Assembly (NCBI GenBank): GCA_903825675.1
Contig: CAIKBN010000093.1
Span: 1-23,095 of the forward strand
Reading direction: 5' to 3'
Source: an uncultured archaeon
Lineage (GTDB): Archaea > Aenigmatarchaeota > Aenigmatarchaeia > GW2011-AR5
DNA: 23,095 bases
A program made the translations under genes and the position numbers. Shown piece by piece: positions 1 to 7,152 of the stretch (the first letter of the stretch is position 1; each line of letters begins with the position of its first letter). The notes under the pieces were generated by a model. That model ran no database searches. It was given only the letters and a program-made list of their open reading frames with translations, and was not told where the DNA came from.

Positions 1-989
1 ACGAATTAAAAAAACAGAAGATTCTTACAGATTTTTATGTTACACACTGTGGAGATGACTTAGAACTGATAATGACGCACAATGAGGGCGTTGATAATGA
101 AAAAATACATAAGCTTGCATGGGATGTTTTTGTTGCTGCAACTGCTGTGGCTAAAAAATTAAAATTATATGGCGCAGGTCAGGACCTGCTTGCTGATGCA
201 TTTTCAGGCAATGTAAAGGGCATGGGGCCTGGTGTTGCTGAGATGCAGTTCGAGGAGCGGAAGTCCGAGCCTGTTGTTGTTTTCATGGCAGACAAGACCT
301 CTGCCGGCGCTTGGAACATGTCCCTCTATAAAATGTTTGCTGACCCGTTCAATACAGCAGGCTTAATAATTGACCCGACCATGAACGAGGGATTTGATTT
401 TGAGGTGCATGATGTTATTGAGCACAAGAAAGTAATTTTACACTGCCCTGATGAATCTTATGAGCTATTAGCTTTTATAGGTTCGCCTGACAGGTACTGC
501 GTCAAGCATGTGCTTAAGGGCAAGGAGATTGTTGCTGTTTCTTCCACACAAAAACTAAGTTTAATAGCTGGAAAATATGTAGGCAAGGATGACCCTGTGT
601 GCGTTGTAAGGTCTCAGAGTGGTCTGCCTGCATTAGGCGAGGTTTTGGAGCCGTTTGCATTTCCGCATCTTGTAATGGGGTGGATGCGTGGTAGTCATCA
701 TGGGCCGTTAATGCCTGTTTCATTCAAGGATGCAAAATGCACAAGGTTCGATGGGCCACCAAGGGTGATTGCTGCAGGTTTCCAGATAGCAAACGGAAAA
801 TTGATTGGCCCTGCTGATTTGTTTGACGACCCTGCATATGACAAGGCAAGGCAGACAGCTAATGAGATAGCTGAGTACATGAGAAGGCACGGGCCATTTG
901 AGCCGCATCGCCTGCCGATGAGCGAGATGGAATACACAAGCCTTCCGAAAGTAGAAGCAAAGATAAAGGATAGATGGGAAAAGATCTAG
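1..989 (+). CDS. fbp: Fructose-1,6-bisphosphate aldolase/phosphatase, 5'-truncated by window edge
   Basis: Bifunctional archaeal (class V) FBP aldolase/phosphatase, which condenses DHAP and glyceraldehyde-3-phosphate and dephosphorylates the product to fructose-6-phosphate, making gluconeogenesis one-way. The first ATG in the window (72) is not the start: the frame is open from base 3 and the upstream codons read YVTHCGDDLELIMTHNEG, which matches the family's conserved N-terminal metal-binding region. About 20-30 N-terminal residues therefore lie outside the window. Other family blocks visible are GQDLLADAFSGNVKG, GPGVAEM, FMADKT, FADPFNTAGLIIDPTM and FDGPPRV. The stop TAG is at 987-989, and the next gene starts one base later. 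The TPI two genes downstream makes one of its substrates, so the cluster is metabolically coherent. The assignment is secure; only the true start cannot be seen. Confidence 0.95.
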   Translation, partial: ELKKQKILTDFYVTHCGDDLELIMTHNEGVDNEKIHKLAWDVFVAATAVAKKLKLYGAGQDLLADAFSGNVKGMGPGVAEMQFEERKSEPVVVFMADKTSAGAWNMSLYKMFADPFNTAGLIIDPTMNEGFDFEVHDVIEHKKVILHCPDESYELLAFIGSPDRYCVKHVLKGKEIVAVSSTQKLSLIAGKYVGKDDPVCVVRSQSGLPALGEVLEPFAFPHLVMGWMRGSHHGPLMPVSFKDAKCTRFDGPPRVIAAGFQIANGKLIGPADLFDDPAYDKARQTANEIAEYMRRHGPFEPHRLPMSEMEYTSLPKVEAKIKDRWEKI

Positions 990-990
990 G

Positions 991-1317
991 ATGAGCTGGA
1001 AGGAAGTTTTAAAACCGAACAAAGAGAAAGCAGCTCTGACTATAATTATTCTTTTATTTTTTCCATTTCCTTACTGGAATGGAATAGTTTGTGAACAATG
1101 CATGGATGAAGTCTGCGTATGTCCGAATACTGATTTTGGTGGTTTAATAGGATGGTATTTTACTTGGGGAAGTTCTGAAAATACTTTATCAAGTACTGCT
1201 CTAATGGAATTCTTGTCAGGATTTTTGGTTATAGGACTGCCAGTTTCTTATTTCCTTTCATGTTTAATTATTTTCGCTTACAATAGATATAGAGGTAAGA
1301 AGAAATGGTTCCAATAA
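991..1317 (+). CDS. Small membrane protein of unknown function
   Basis: A 108-residue protein that I do not recognise. It has a charged N-terminus, one hydrophobic segment at about residues 15-32, a Cys-rich stretch (CEQCMDEVCVCP at about 34-45), and a second membrane segment at about 73-98 followed by a basic tail (YRGKKKW). This fits a two-pass membrane protein with the cysteine loop between the helices, perhaps outside the cell. It starts 1 base after the FBP aldolase/phosphatase stop, and its 3' end overlaps the TPI start by 13 bases, so it is probably co-transcribed with both. No functional link to glycolysis is visible. The tight packing on both sides supports a real gene. Confidence 0.6.
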   Translation: MSWKEVLKPNKEKAALTIIILLFFPFPYWNGIVCEQCMDEVCVCPNTDFGGLIGWYFTWGSSENTLSSTALMEFLSGFLVIGLPVSYFLSCLIIFAYNRYRGKKKWFQ

Positions 1318-1958
1318 TTGTAATAAATTTCAAGACCTATGAAACAGCAACTGGAAAAAAGGCAGTCGAGCTTGCAAAGATAATAGAGGAATTTGTAGGC
1401 AAAGCTGATGTCATCGTCTGCCCACAGTTTACTGATTTAAAAGCAATAGCAGATGCTGTGAAGATTCCTGTATTTGCACAGCACATAGACCCTGTAAAAT
1501 TCGGCTCTAATACAGGGCATATATTGCCTGAGAGCGTGAAAGATGCTGGATGCTTTGGTACGCTGATAAATCATGCTGAAAGAAGATTAGATATGAAGAC
1601 CATAGCTGCCTGCATAGAAAGGGCAAAGTATGTGGGCTTAACAACGATCTGCTGCGCACCTACTATAGAAGATGCAAAAACTGTTTCTGCGTACAAGCCT
1701 GATTATATTGCATTTGAGGAACCAAGTTTGATAAGCTCTGGAAAATCTATATCCAAGACAGAGCCGGATGCTGTCAAGGAGTTTGCTGAAGCAATTAGCA
1801 AGACAAGTTCAATTCCGCTTTGCGGTGCTGGCGTATCCAATGGCGAGGATGTCAGAGCTGCTATTGATCTTGGCACAAAGGGGGTTCTTCTTGCATCAGC
1901 TGTGACCAAGGCAGTTAATCCGCGAACAGTTATGGAAGATCTTGTGAGTTTGATCTAG
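1305..1958 (+). CDS. tpiA: Triosephosphate isomerase (archaeal short type)
   Basis: Interconverts dihydroxyacetone phosphate and glyceraldehyde-3-phosphate in the cytosol. The 217 residues fit the short archaeal TIM (about 220-230) rather than the roughly 250-residue bacterial form. Visible motifs are the N-terminal VINFKTY with the substrate lysine K10, INHAERR with the electrophilic histidine H90, the catalytic-loop region AFEEPSLISSGKSIS with the general base probably E137, and the phosphate-binding GAGVSNGEDV and GVLLASAV near the C-terminus. The start overlaps the preceding membrane-protein gene by 13 bases; MVPIIVINFKTY is the expected N-terminus, so no later start is needed. It lies between FBP aldolase/phosphatase and NadM. 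Confidence 0.95.
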   Translation: MVPIIVINFKTYETATGKKAVELAKIIEEFVGKADVIVCPQFTDLKAIADAVKIPVFAQHIDPVKFGSNTGHILPESVKDAGCFGTLINHAERRLDMKTIAACIERAKYVGLTTICCAPTIEDAKTVSAYKPDYIAFEEPSLISSGKSISKTEPDAVKEFAEAISKTSSIPLCGAGVSNGEDVRAAIDLGTKGVLLASAVTKAVNPRTVMEDLVSLI

Positions 1959-1966
1959 GTTTTCTA

Positions 1967-2425
1967 ATGGCTATTGTTCTTTTTGTCGGAAGATTCCAAC
2001 CTTTTCATAAGGGACATGAACATGCGATAAAATCGATTCTAAAGAAATTTAACAAGACAGTAATTGTTGTTGGAAGTATAAACAAAAAGGATAAAGAAAA
2101 TCCTTATACATTTGCACAAAGAAAGCAAATGATCAATGCTGTGCTAAAGAATTATAGAAGCAAGTACAGAATAATAAGTATTCCTGATACTAATTCGGAT
2201 CAACAATGGGTAAAGAATATCATAAAAAAGGCTAAGTTTGATGTTGTTGTTACAAGGAATGCATGGACTAAAAAATGTTTTAGTGAGTTTAGTATTCTGG
2301 AGCAGAGAATGTTAAAGCCAAGGATATATAATGCAACCAGAATCAGAAAACTGATGAGAAGCAAAAAGAAGTGGGAGGATTGCGTGCCTAAGGCTGTTGT
2401 GAAGATAATTAAATCACTTTCTTGA
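1967..2425 (+). CDS. nadM: Nicotinamide-nucleotide adenylyltransferase (archaeal NadM)
   Basis: Transfers AMP from ATP to nicotinamide mononucleotide, the last step of NAD synthesis or salvage. The nucleotidyltransferase signature GRFQPFHKGH is at residues 8-17, with the (H/T)xGH motif as HKGH. YTFAQRKQMI follows in the middle, and the C-terminal motif usually written ISxTxIR appears as YNATRIRKLM. At 152 residues it is somewhat shorter than typical archaeal NadM (about 165-185), mainly at the C-terminus. It begins 8 bases after tpiA and its 3' end overlaps the convergent isomerase gene by 12 bases. A related nucleotidyltransferase is possible, but the GRFQPFHKGH form favours NadM. Confidence 0.88.
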   Translation: MAIVLFVGRFQPFHKGHEHAIKSILKKFNKTVIVVGSINKKDKENPYTFAQRKQMINAVLKNYRSKYRIISIPDTNSDQQWVKNIIKKAKFDVVVTRNAWTKKCFSEFSILEQRMLKPRIYNATRIRKLMRSKKKWEDCVPKAVVKIIKSLS

Positions 2426-2878
2426 TTTTGGAAGCTTGCCTGAGAAGATATCTATGAACACGAACTCGCTTTTGCCTGTGTTTATCAGCCTGTGCCAATA
2501 GCCACGCGGCACTGTAATAAGATCATGCTGCTTGACGTTGAATACGTACTGTTTTTTCCCGGACTTCAGCACAGCCTTGCCTCTGCCCTTTACAAAGAAA
2601 TAATATTCATCCTGCTTTGCGTGTGAATGCCCTGTTGTCATCTTGTGCTCGTCACCAATTCTTCCAGGCTGTATTACATTCATGTTAAGGATAAGGTTTT
2701 TGAAGCCTGTTATCTCAGGAGGCATGTCATACAAATCATAGTTTACATGGTTCTCGTAGCCTTTCATGTTTTTGAATATGTTTTTCCCATCAACGAGCAT
2801 TTCCTTTACCAGCTTTCTTTTGTGCTTGGCTATTCGCTTCAGCGAATTAAGGTCTGTTTTTATTGGTTTGGATACCAC
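2414..2878 (-). CDS. pgi: Cupin-type glucose-6-phosphate isomerase
   Basis: Member of the cupin phosphoglucose isomerase family, found in Euryarchaeota and a few bacteria, which interconverts glucose-6- and fructose-6-phosphate. The core GDEHKMTTGHSHAK...DEYYFFVKGRG corresponds to the family's TxGHxH...E...GxG motif; metal ligands would be H84, H86, E91 and H129 (VPRGYWHR). The 154 residues are shorter than Pyrococcus PGI (about 189). Start: the frame opens further upstream with a GTG at 2890, but that codon is part of a Shine-Dalgarno-like GAGGTG (reverse strand); the GTG at 2878, nine bases downstream of it, gives MVSKPIKTDL and is preferred. It is divergent from hypC. A generic cupin remains possible, but the glycolytic context supports PGI. 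Confidence 0.75.
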   Translation of the reverse strand: MVSKPIKTDLNSLKRIAKHKRKLVKEMLVDGKNIFKNMKGYENHVNYDLYDMPPEITGFKNLILNMNVIQPGRIGDEHKMTTGHSHAKQDEYYFFVKGRGKAVLKSGKKQYVFNVKQHDLITVPRGYWHRLINTGKSEFVFIDIFSGKLPKSRK

Positions 2879-2910
2879 CGAACATACCACCTCTATATCT
2901 ATTAAATTTG

Positions 2911-2932
2911 CTCCTATAAATATTATTCAGGA
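2911..2932. promoter_or_regulatory. Divergent AT-rich promoter between pgi and hypC, with hypC RBS
   Basis: CTATAAATATTATT (2914-2927) reads as an archaeal TATA-like box on the + strand about 23 bases before the hypC ATG, and as TTTATA on the other strand toward the cupin isomerase gene. AGGA at 2929-2932 is five bases from the ATG at 2938 and supports that hypC start. The promoter role is inferred from motif and position only. Confidence 0.4.
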
Positions 2933-2937
2933 TGCCT

Positions 2938-3135
2938 ATGTGTTTAGCTATACCAGGAAGGGTTGTTAAGATAGAAGGCAGATACGCAATAGCTGATTTT
3001 GCCGGAAAAGAGATGAGGATTAGTACTGATTTGGTTAAAGTAAAAAAGGGCGACTACATTCTAGCTTACTCTGGTTATGTCATGGAGAAACTAACAGAGA
3101 AAGAGGCAAAAAGGGTTCTGAGTAAGCTTAAGTAG
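2938..3135 (+). CDS. hypC: Hydrogenase maturation chaperone HypC
   Basis: HypC/HupF/HybG-family chaperone that works with HypD to carry the Fe(CN)2CO unit to the [NiFe] hydrogenase large subunit. The protein begins MCLAIPGRVVKI, the invariant family N-terminus; Cys2 must become N-terminal after methionine removal, so the ATG at 2938 is the correct start and the in-frame ATG at 2932 (MPMCL...) is rejected. An AGGA ribosome site precedes 2938. It continues FAGKEMRISTDLVKVKKGDYILAYSGYVMEKL, the usual small beta-barrel. The length of 65 residues is slightly short for the family (70-90). The hydrogenase large subunit it would serve is at 5860-7152, and a HypC-like paralogue follows at 3191. Confidence 0.95.
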   Translation: MCLAIPGRVVKIEGRYAIADFAGKEMRISTDLVKVKKGDYILAYSGYVMEKLTEKEAKRVLSKLK

Positions 3136-3156
3136 AATGTATAAATACATTGATTT

Positions 3157-3181
3157 CAAAAACCTAAAAGGTTTTTAAAAG
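3157..3181. repeat. Small hairpin between hypC and the HypC-like gene
   Basis: AAAAACC (3160-3166) and GGTTTTT (3172-3178) form a 7-bp stem around an A-rich loop, 22 bases after the hypC stop and just ahead of the next gene. It is preceded by TTTC. It could be a weak terminator or a relic of the hairpin repeats seen later in the window. Confidence 0.3.
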
Positions 3182-3190
3182 GTAAATAGT

Positions 3191-3709
3191 ATGAAAATAG
3201 TTTTTGATTCCAAGGAAAGCAAAGAGCTTTTTCTGAAATATGCTATACCATGCGGGAATGTCTTAATTAAGAGGAAAAAATTAAGCAAGGCTAGACTTGA
3301 CAGTATAAAATCAGCTTTAATGAAGGGAAAGGAAGTCAGAGGCATAGAAAATACCTTCAGGATAGCAGCAAACATGTGCTATATAATCTCTAAAAAGATG
3401 AGAAAAAAAGGTATTGATAAATCAGTTATAAGGAAATACTTTTGGAGTGAGCATAGCAGAGCGATTAGTTGGCGACATAAGATATACAAGGATTTTGATA
3501 CGCAACTCTGCAAGGTTTATCCTGGAAGGGTAATTAAGATGGAAAAGGCAGGTAAGGTGCTTGTTCTTACTCCGATTGGAAATAGGAGATTAAGGAAAGA
3601 ATTCATTCCCGATTTAGCAATAAATGATTTGGTCACTGTACATTATAATTATTGCATTGAGAAGATAACTCACAACGTTTTCAAGAGTTTATGGAATAAA
3701 TATAAGTAA
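3191..3709 (+). CDS. HypC-like domain protein with a basic N-terminal extension
   Basis: 172 residues. The C-terminal part (about 105-165) aligns by eye with HypC next door: LCKVYPGRVIKMEKAGKVLVLTPIG...FIPDLAINDLVTVHYNYCIEKIT against CLAIPGRVVKIEGRYAIADFAG...ISTDLVKVKKGDYILAYSGYVMEKLT. The cysteine of the motif (C107) is internal, not N-terminal, so HypC-style metal-centre binding through a free N-terminal Cys would need proteolysis or does not occur. The first 100 residues are basic and mainly helical (NMCYIISKKMRKKGIDKSVIRKYFW) and I do not recognise them. The gene follows hypC by 55 bases on the same strand. It may assist hydrogenase maturation or interact with HypD, or the domain may have been recruited for something else. 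Confidence 0.6.
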   Translation: MKIVFDSKESKELFLKYAIPCGNVLIKRKKLSKARLDSIKSALMKGKEVRGIENTFRIAANMCYIISKKMRKKGIDKSVIRKYFWSEHSRAISWRHKIYKDFDTQLCKVYPGRVIKMEKAGKVLVLTPIGNRRLRKEFIPDLAINDLVTVHYNYCIEKITHNVFKSLWNKYK

Positions 3710-3732
3710 TAAGATAACAATATTGATTATTA

Positions 3733-3763
3733 TGAGATGCATTAAATGTCTTATTGCATCTCA
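3733..3763. terminator. Hairpin after the HypC-like gene (TGAGATGCA stem)
   Basis: TGAGATGCA (3733-3741) and TGCATCTCA (3755-3763) make a perfect 9-bp stem with a 13-base loop, 24 bases after the stop codon at 3709. ATTCAAAAG follows, as in the tails of hairpin family A. The same TGAGATGCAT opening recurs at 18331. A terminator or processing site is possible, but there is no T-run immediately after it. Confidence 0.4.
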
Positions 3764-3796
3764 ATTCAAAAGTATAATTTATGAGGCATTTTGAAA

Positions 3797-4699
3797 ATGA
3801 AGAAAGAGACGCTAGGCACAATACTCGCATTACTGGCTGCATGCATAAGCGGTTTTGCCATAATAGCCAACAAGATCTTCATTGTTGATATGGAGCCGAC
3901 TGTATTTACTGCAGTCAGGGCTTTGATTATTGGCATCGTGTTCTTTTTGATAATATCCTATCAAGGCAAAGGCATGATTAAAGCTAAGGTTTCCTGGAAA
4001 TACTTACTGACTATAGGTGTAATTGGCGGTGCATTTGCTTTCCTGCTATTCTTTTCTGGATTAAAACTAACAACTGGCGGCAATGCGGCATTTCTGCACA
4101 AAACAATGCCTCTATATATAGCTGTGCTTGCGTTTGTTTTCTTGAAGGAGAAGATAACAAGAAAGCAATCATCTGCGTTATTTCTGATGTTTTTTGGAAC
4201 AATTGCAATCTATTCAGCTACCATAAGTCCGGCTGAACTATGGGTTAATCCATCGCTTGGCAACCTTATGGTTATAGGTGCTGCATTTCTTTGGGCTGTT
4301 GAGAGCATTATTGCAAAAAAGGCTATGATAAAGGGCGAGTCTAATTTTATTGTCTCGTTCGCTAGAATGTTTATAGGTGCTATAGTGCTTTTTGCGTTTC
4401 TTGCAGTTTTTGGTACTTTTGAATCACTTTTTTCTCTTACAACACAACAAATAATTAATGTCTGCATCTCCACAGTAATACTCTTTGCTTATGTCTTCTG
4501 CTGGTACTACAGCATAAAATTGATAAATGTGTCGAAGGCATCAACGTTGCTACTACTGGCCCCAGTCATATCTATTATCTTAGGCATAATGGTTTTAGGC
4601 GAGCCTATAGCTGCATTGCAGCTTGTTGGCGCTGCTCTCATACTTATAGGCGCTTATCTGGCTGTTAAAATAAGAAGCGAATTCACAACAGGTGTTTAG
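3797..4699 (+). CDS. EamA/DMT-family transporter (RhaT/YdcZ-like permease)
   Basis: Ten-helix drug/metabolite transporter made of two EamA repeats. About ten hydrophobic segments alternate with short loops, beginning LGTILALLAACISGFAIIANK. The first-repeat signature around GNAAFLHKTMPLYIAVLAFVFLKEK (about 98-122) recurs in the second half as SKASTLLLLAPVISIILGIMVLGEP (about 246-270), as expected for the internal duplication. The length of 300 residues is typical. The ATG at 3797 is chosen; a TTG at 3791 is closer to GAGG at 3783-3786 and could be used instead. The substrate cannot be read from the sequence. It is followed without a gap by the maturation protease gene. Confidence 0.88.
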   Translation: MKKETLGTILALLAACISGFAIIANKIFIVDMEPTVFTAVRALIIGIVFFLIISYQGKGMIKAKVSWKYLLTIGVIGGAFAFLLFFSGLKLTTGGNAAFLHKTMPLYIAVLAFVFLKEKITRKQSSALFLMFFGTIAIYSATISPAELWVNPSLGNLMVIGAAFLWAVESIIAKKAMIKGESNFIVSFARMFIGAIVLFAFLAVFGTFESLFSLTTQQIINVCISTVILFAYVFCWYYSIKLINVSKASTLLLLAPVISIILGIMVLGEPIAALQLVGAALILIGAYLAVKIRSEFTTGV

Positions 4700-5050
4700 G
4701 TGAGGGTTCTTGCGTTCGGTTCGCTAAACGACAGGCAGGCTTGGGATGTTGTGGATAAGATTAAGGATGATTTTCCTGGGATAAAGTTTTTGAAGACAGG
4801 CACAGTAGATGCTATCCTTGCTTTTGATGAGGATATTGTAGTAATGGATGCAGTTAAGGGTATTGATAAACCGTGCCTTCTGGGTATAGATGATCTTAGG
4901 GAGCGGCGTCTCAATACGCTTCATGATTTTGATGCTGGATTTTTTCTTAAGCTGATGAAAAAAATAGGAAAAATAAACAAGTTAAAGATAATAGGCATTC
5001 CTATGAGGATAGACGACAAAACAATAAAGGATGTAAAGAAATTACTCTAG
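4700..5050 (+). CDS. Short [NiFe] hydrogenase maturation endopeptidase (HycI/HybD family)
   Basis: Peptidase M52-like protein expected to remove the C-terminal peptide of the hydrogenase large subunit after nickel insertion. Family features: an N-terminal FGSLNDRQAWDVVDKI in place of GNxxxxDDGxG, VVMDAV with metal-binding D50, and the NTLHDFDAGFFLKLMKKIG block with metal-binding H75, followed by the strand KLKIIGIPM. The first metal ligand, normally Glu/Asp near residue 16, may be D11 or D16. At 116 residues it is clearly shorter than the usual 150-160. It starts with GTG directly after the transporter stop, and its end overlaps the convergent NAD(P)HX dehydratase gene by 9 bases. The substrate HydA ends with a cleavable tail (see 5860-7152), which supports this assignment. 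Confidence 0.75.
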   Translation: MRVLAFGSLNDRQAWDVVDKIKDDFPGIKFLKTGTVDAILAFDEDIVVMDAVKGIDKPCLLGIDDLRERRLNTLHDFDAGFFLKLMKKIGKINKLKIIGIPMRIDDKTIKDVKKLL

Positions 5051-5863
5051 GGCTTCTGGAAGCTTTGCTATAAGGTCTGTTGCTAGGAGCGACTGCTTCT
5101 TTTCCCTGGCAGCTAAGTCGCCTGCTTTGCCGTTTATGTAGGCAGCAGCGCATGCTGCATCAAAGGGCTCAATGCCCTGGGCAAGCAATGAGCCGCATAT
5201 GCCTGCTAAGGTATCGCCTGTTCCTCCTTTGGTCATGAACACATTGCCTGTTTTGTTCTCTTCAGTTTTTGCACCATTGGATATGGTGTCAATATGCCCT
5301 TTAAGAAGTATGGTTGCATTTATTTTTTTGGCTTCCAACTGCACCACGCTTTTCAGGTCTTCTGCTGCTTTTATCCCTGTTAGTACATAGAATTCCCCGA
5401 AATGCGGAGTCAGTATACAATTATTTTTTATTGCACTTTTGTTTTTGGCAACAGCATGTATGGCATCTGCATCTATCACAGCAGGCAGTTTATTTACCCT
5501 GAGGAAATCTAATATTGCGTGCAAGGTGTCATGCTCCCTGCCCATACCGCCGCCTATGACAACTGCTGTCTTTTTTTCTGCTAGCTGCAGTAATATCCTC
5601 AGATGCAGATTAGTTATGCGATCGCCTCTTAGCGGGTAGGTTATTAAATCAGGCGACACGGCTGCTATTAGGTTTGCTGCTCTTTCTGGCGCAGCTACTG
5701 TTACGAGATCAACGCCTGTTCGCAAGGCTGCCATGGCTGCAAGCGCAGGCGAGCCATGATACAATTTTGACCCGCCTATTATCAGCAATGATCCGAAATC
5801 ATACTTGCGCGACCAGTCTTTTCTTGGCTTATAGACCTTTTTTAAGATGGTTTCAGATATCAT
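5042..5863 (-). CDS. nnrD: ADP-dependent NAD(P)H-hydrate dehydratase
   Basis: YjeF C-terminal (ribokinase-like) domain enzyme that dehydrates damaged NAD(P)HX back to NAD(P)H using ADP or ATP. It has 273 residues from the ATG at 5863, placed eight bases after a strong GAGGTG. That ATG overlaps the hydA stop in an ATGA, so the two are translationally linked. Motifs: GSLLIIGGSKLYHGSPALAA (about 25-43), VVIGGGMG, DADAIHAV, TPHFGEFYVLTG and the anion-hole/catalytic MTKGGTGDTLAG with D217 near the C-terminus. The N-terminal epimerase domain (NnrE) often fused to it is absent. Placement after a hydrogenase that turns over NAD(P)H makes cofactor repair sensible. Confidence 0.92.
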   Translation of the reverse strand: MISETILKKVYKPRKDWSRKYDFGSLLIIGGSKLYHGSPALAAMAALRTGVDLVTVAAPERAANLIAAVSPDLITYPLRGDRITNLHLRILLQLAEKKTAVVIGGGMGREHDTLHAILDFLRVNKLPAVIDADAIHAVAKNKSAIKNNCILTPHFGEFYVLTGIKAAEDLKSVVQLEAKKINATILLKGHIDTISNGAKTEENKTGNVFMTKGGTGDTLAGICGSLLAQGIEPFDAACAAAYINGKAGDLAAREKKQSLLATDLIAKLPEALE

Positions 5864-7152
5864 AAGAAATTCACCTCTAGAAAGTGAGTGGAGCACGACA
5901 GGCATGGGTCATAGCTTCTCACCAGCTTCTCGAGCTCTATTATTATTTTATCTCTGGGCTTTTTCAATATTGCTGGAACGAACTGCCGAATATCGTTTTC
6001 TATGCTTAGCAGATTCTTTGCTGTTGGCGTTATTATATCTGCGCCAGTTATTATGCCTTTCATGTTTATTTTATAGCTATGATACAGGACTCCACGAGGA
6101 GCTTCTGTTACTGCACAACCTTCATAATGGTTCCTTTTATTTTTCATTTTACTGAAATCAAAGGCACGCTCTTCTTTTAATTTGATGTTTTTTATTATTT
6201 CTATTGATTTGTCAATGCAGTGTACTAATTCAGCAACTCTTGCTAAATTGCTGCTGAAGGGCGAGTGGCTTGGTATTTCAAGTTTCATAATTTTTATTGC
6301 AGTTCTTGCATCCTTTGACAGGTTTTTATGGTTTGTATTAATCCTTGCTAAAGGCCCGACCATGAATTCCTTTTTATCGAATTTCACAAACTTTGATGTT
6401 GAATAAGACCGGTTTTCTAAGCTCAGCCGGCCTCTATAGTTTTTAGGTTGCATGTGCTCATTTCCGTTGCACACTTTTCCGAATACTATTGCATATTCAT
6501 CATTATGGTGCAGTGCTACAAAGTTTCTTTTTCTCTCGAACTGTGGTTTTTTCAGAGAAGCAAAAAGCTTTGCTGTTTTCATGGCATCTGCTTTGCCTTT
6601 TTTCAGTGATTTTAGCAGATTGTTTAGTTTTTCTTTTGTTGGCAGGCTTGTAAAGCCGCCTACTATAGTAGTTGCTGCATGTACATCCCTTCCGCTTATG
6701 CAGGCAGCTATTTCGTTGCCAAGCTTCTTTAGTCGCAGGGCTCTTTCAACATCTGCCTTATAATCGCCTGCCATGTCAAGAATTGAGTTGTAACCAAGAT
6801 AATCAGGTAATGCCAGGAAGTAAGAGTGCAAAGAATGGCTTTGCACATATCCGCCGCATACAAACAGTTCTCTTAATTTTTTTGTTTGTTCAGATGGCTC
6901 GACCCCAAGCGCGTTTTCTACAGCCATAACTGATGTTACGTTGTGTGATGGCGAGCAAATACCGCATATTCTGGATGCTATGGAACTTACTTGGTCGAAT
7001 TTCTTGTTCCTGACTAAGGTTTCAAAGAACCTTGAGCTTTCTGTGAGATTTATCTGAACGCTCTTTACTTTATTGTTCCTGATCTTTATGTCAAGTCCAG
7101 CATGCCCATAAACCTTGGACATGTTGTCTATGGTAATATCACCTAGATGCAT
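5860..7152 (-). CDS. hydA: [NiFe] hydrogenase/sulfhydrogenase large subunit HydA
   Basis: Catalytic alpha subunit of a cytosolic NAD(P)-linked group 3 [NiFe] hydrogenase (Pyrococcus sulfhydrogenase type). The two Ni-Fe ligand motifs are present: RICGICS at 61-67 (C63, C66) and DPCLSCSTH at 415-423 (C417, C420). After H423 there are seven further residues (FLEVNFL), the tail a maturation protease would remove. The N-terminus GDITIDNMSKVYGHAGLDI and the block GFTSLPTKEKLNNLL fit the family. Length 430 is typical. The start overlaps hydD by 10 bases and the end overlaps nnrD by 4. The order B-G-D-A matches Thermococcales operons. Group 3b is the likely class; the exact cofactor preference cannot be seen. 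Confidence 0.95.
   Translation of the reverse strand: MHLGDITIDNMSKVYGHAGLDIKIRNNKVKSVQINLTESSRFFETLVRNKKFDQVSSIASRICGICSPSHNVTSVMAVENALGVEPSEQTKKLRELFVCGGYVQSHSLHSYFLALPDYLGYNSILDMAGDYKADVERALRLKKLGNEIAACISGRDVHAATTIVGGFTSLPTKEKLNNLLKSLKKGKADAMKTAKLFASLKKPQFERKRNFVALHHNDEYAIVFGKVCNGNEHMQPKNYRGRLSLENRSYSTSKFVKFDKKEFMVGPLARINTNHKNLSKDARTAIKIMKLEIPSHSPFSSNLARVAELVHCIDKSIEIIKNIKLKEERAFDFSKMKNKRNHYEGCAVTEAPRGVLYHSYKINMKGIITGADIITPTAKNLLSIENDIRQFVPAILKKPRDKIIIELEKLVRSYDPCLSCSTHFLEVNFL

Noticed and set aside
72..989. FBP aldolase/phosphatase starting at ATG 72
   Set aside because: The frame is open to the window edge, and the codons before 72 encode conserved residues of the family, so the gene is cut by the window.
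2932..3135. HypC starting at ATG 2932 (MPMCLAIPG)
   Set aside because: HypC needs Cys directly after the initiator Met; ATG 2938 gives MCLAIPG and has AGGA at the right distance.
5042..5905. NAD(P)HX dehydratase starting at 5905
   Set aside because: The extra 14 codons overlap the hydA cysteine motif region; ATG 5863 has a GAGGTG ribosome site and forms an ATGA junction.
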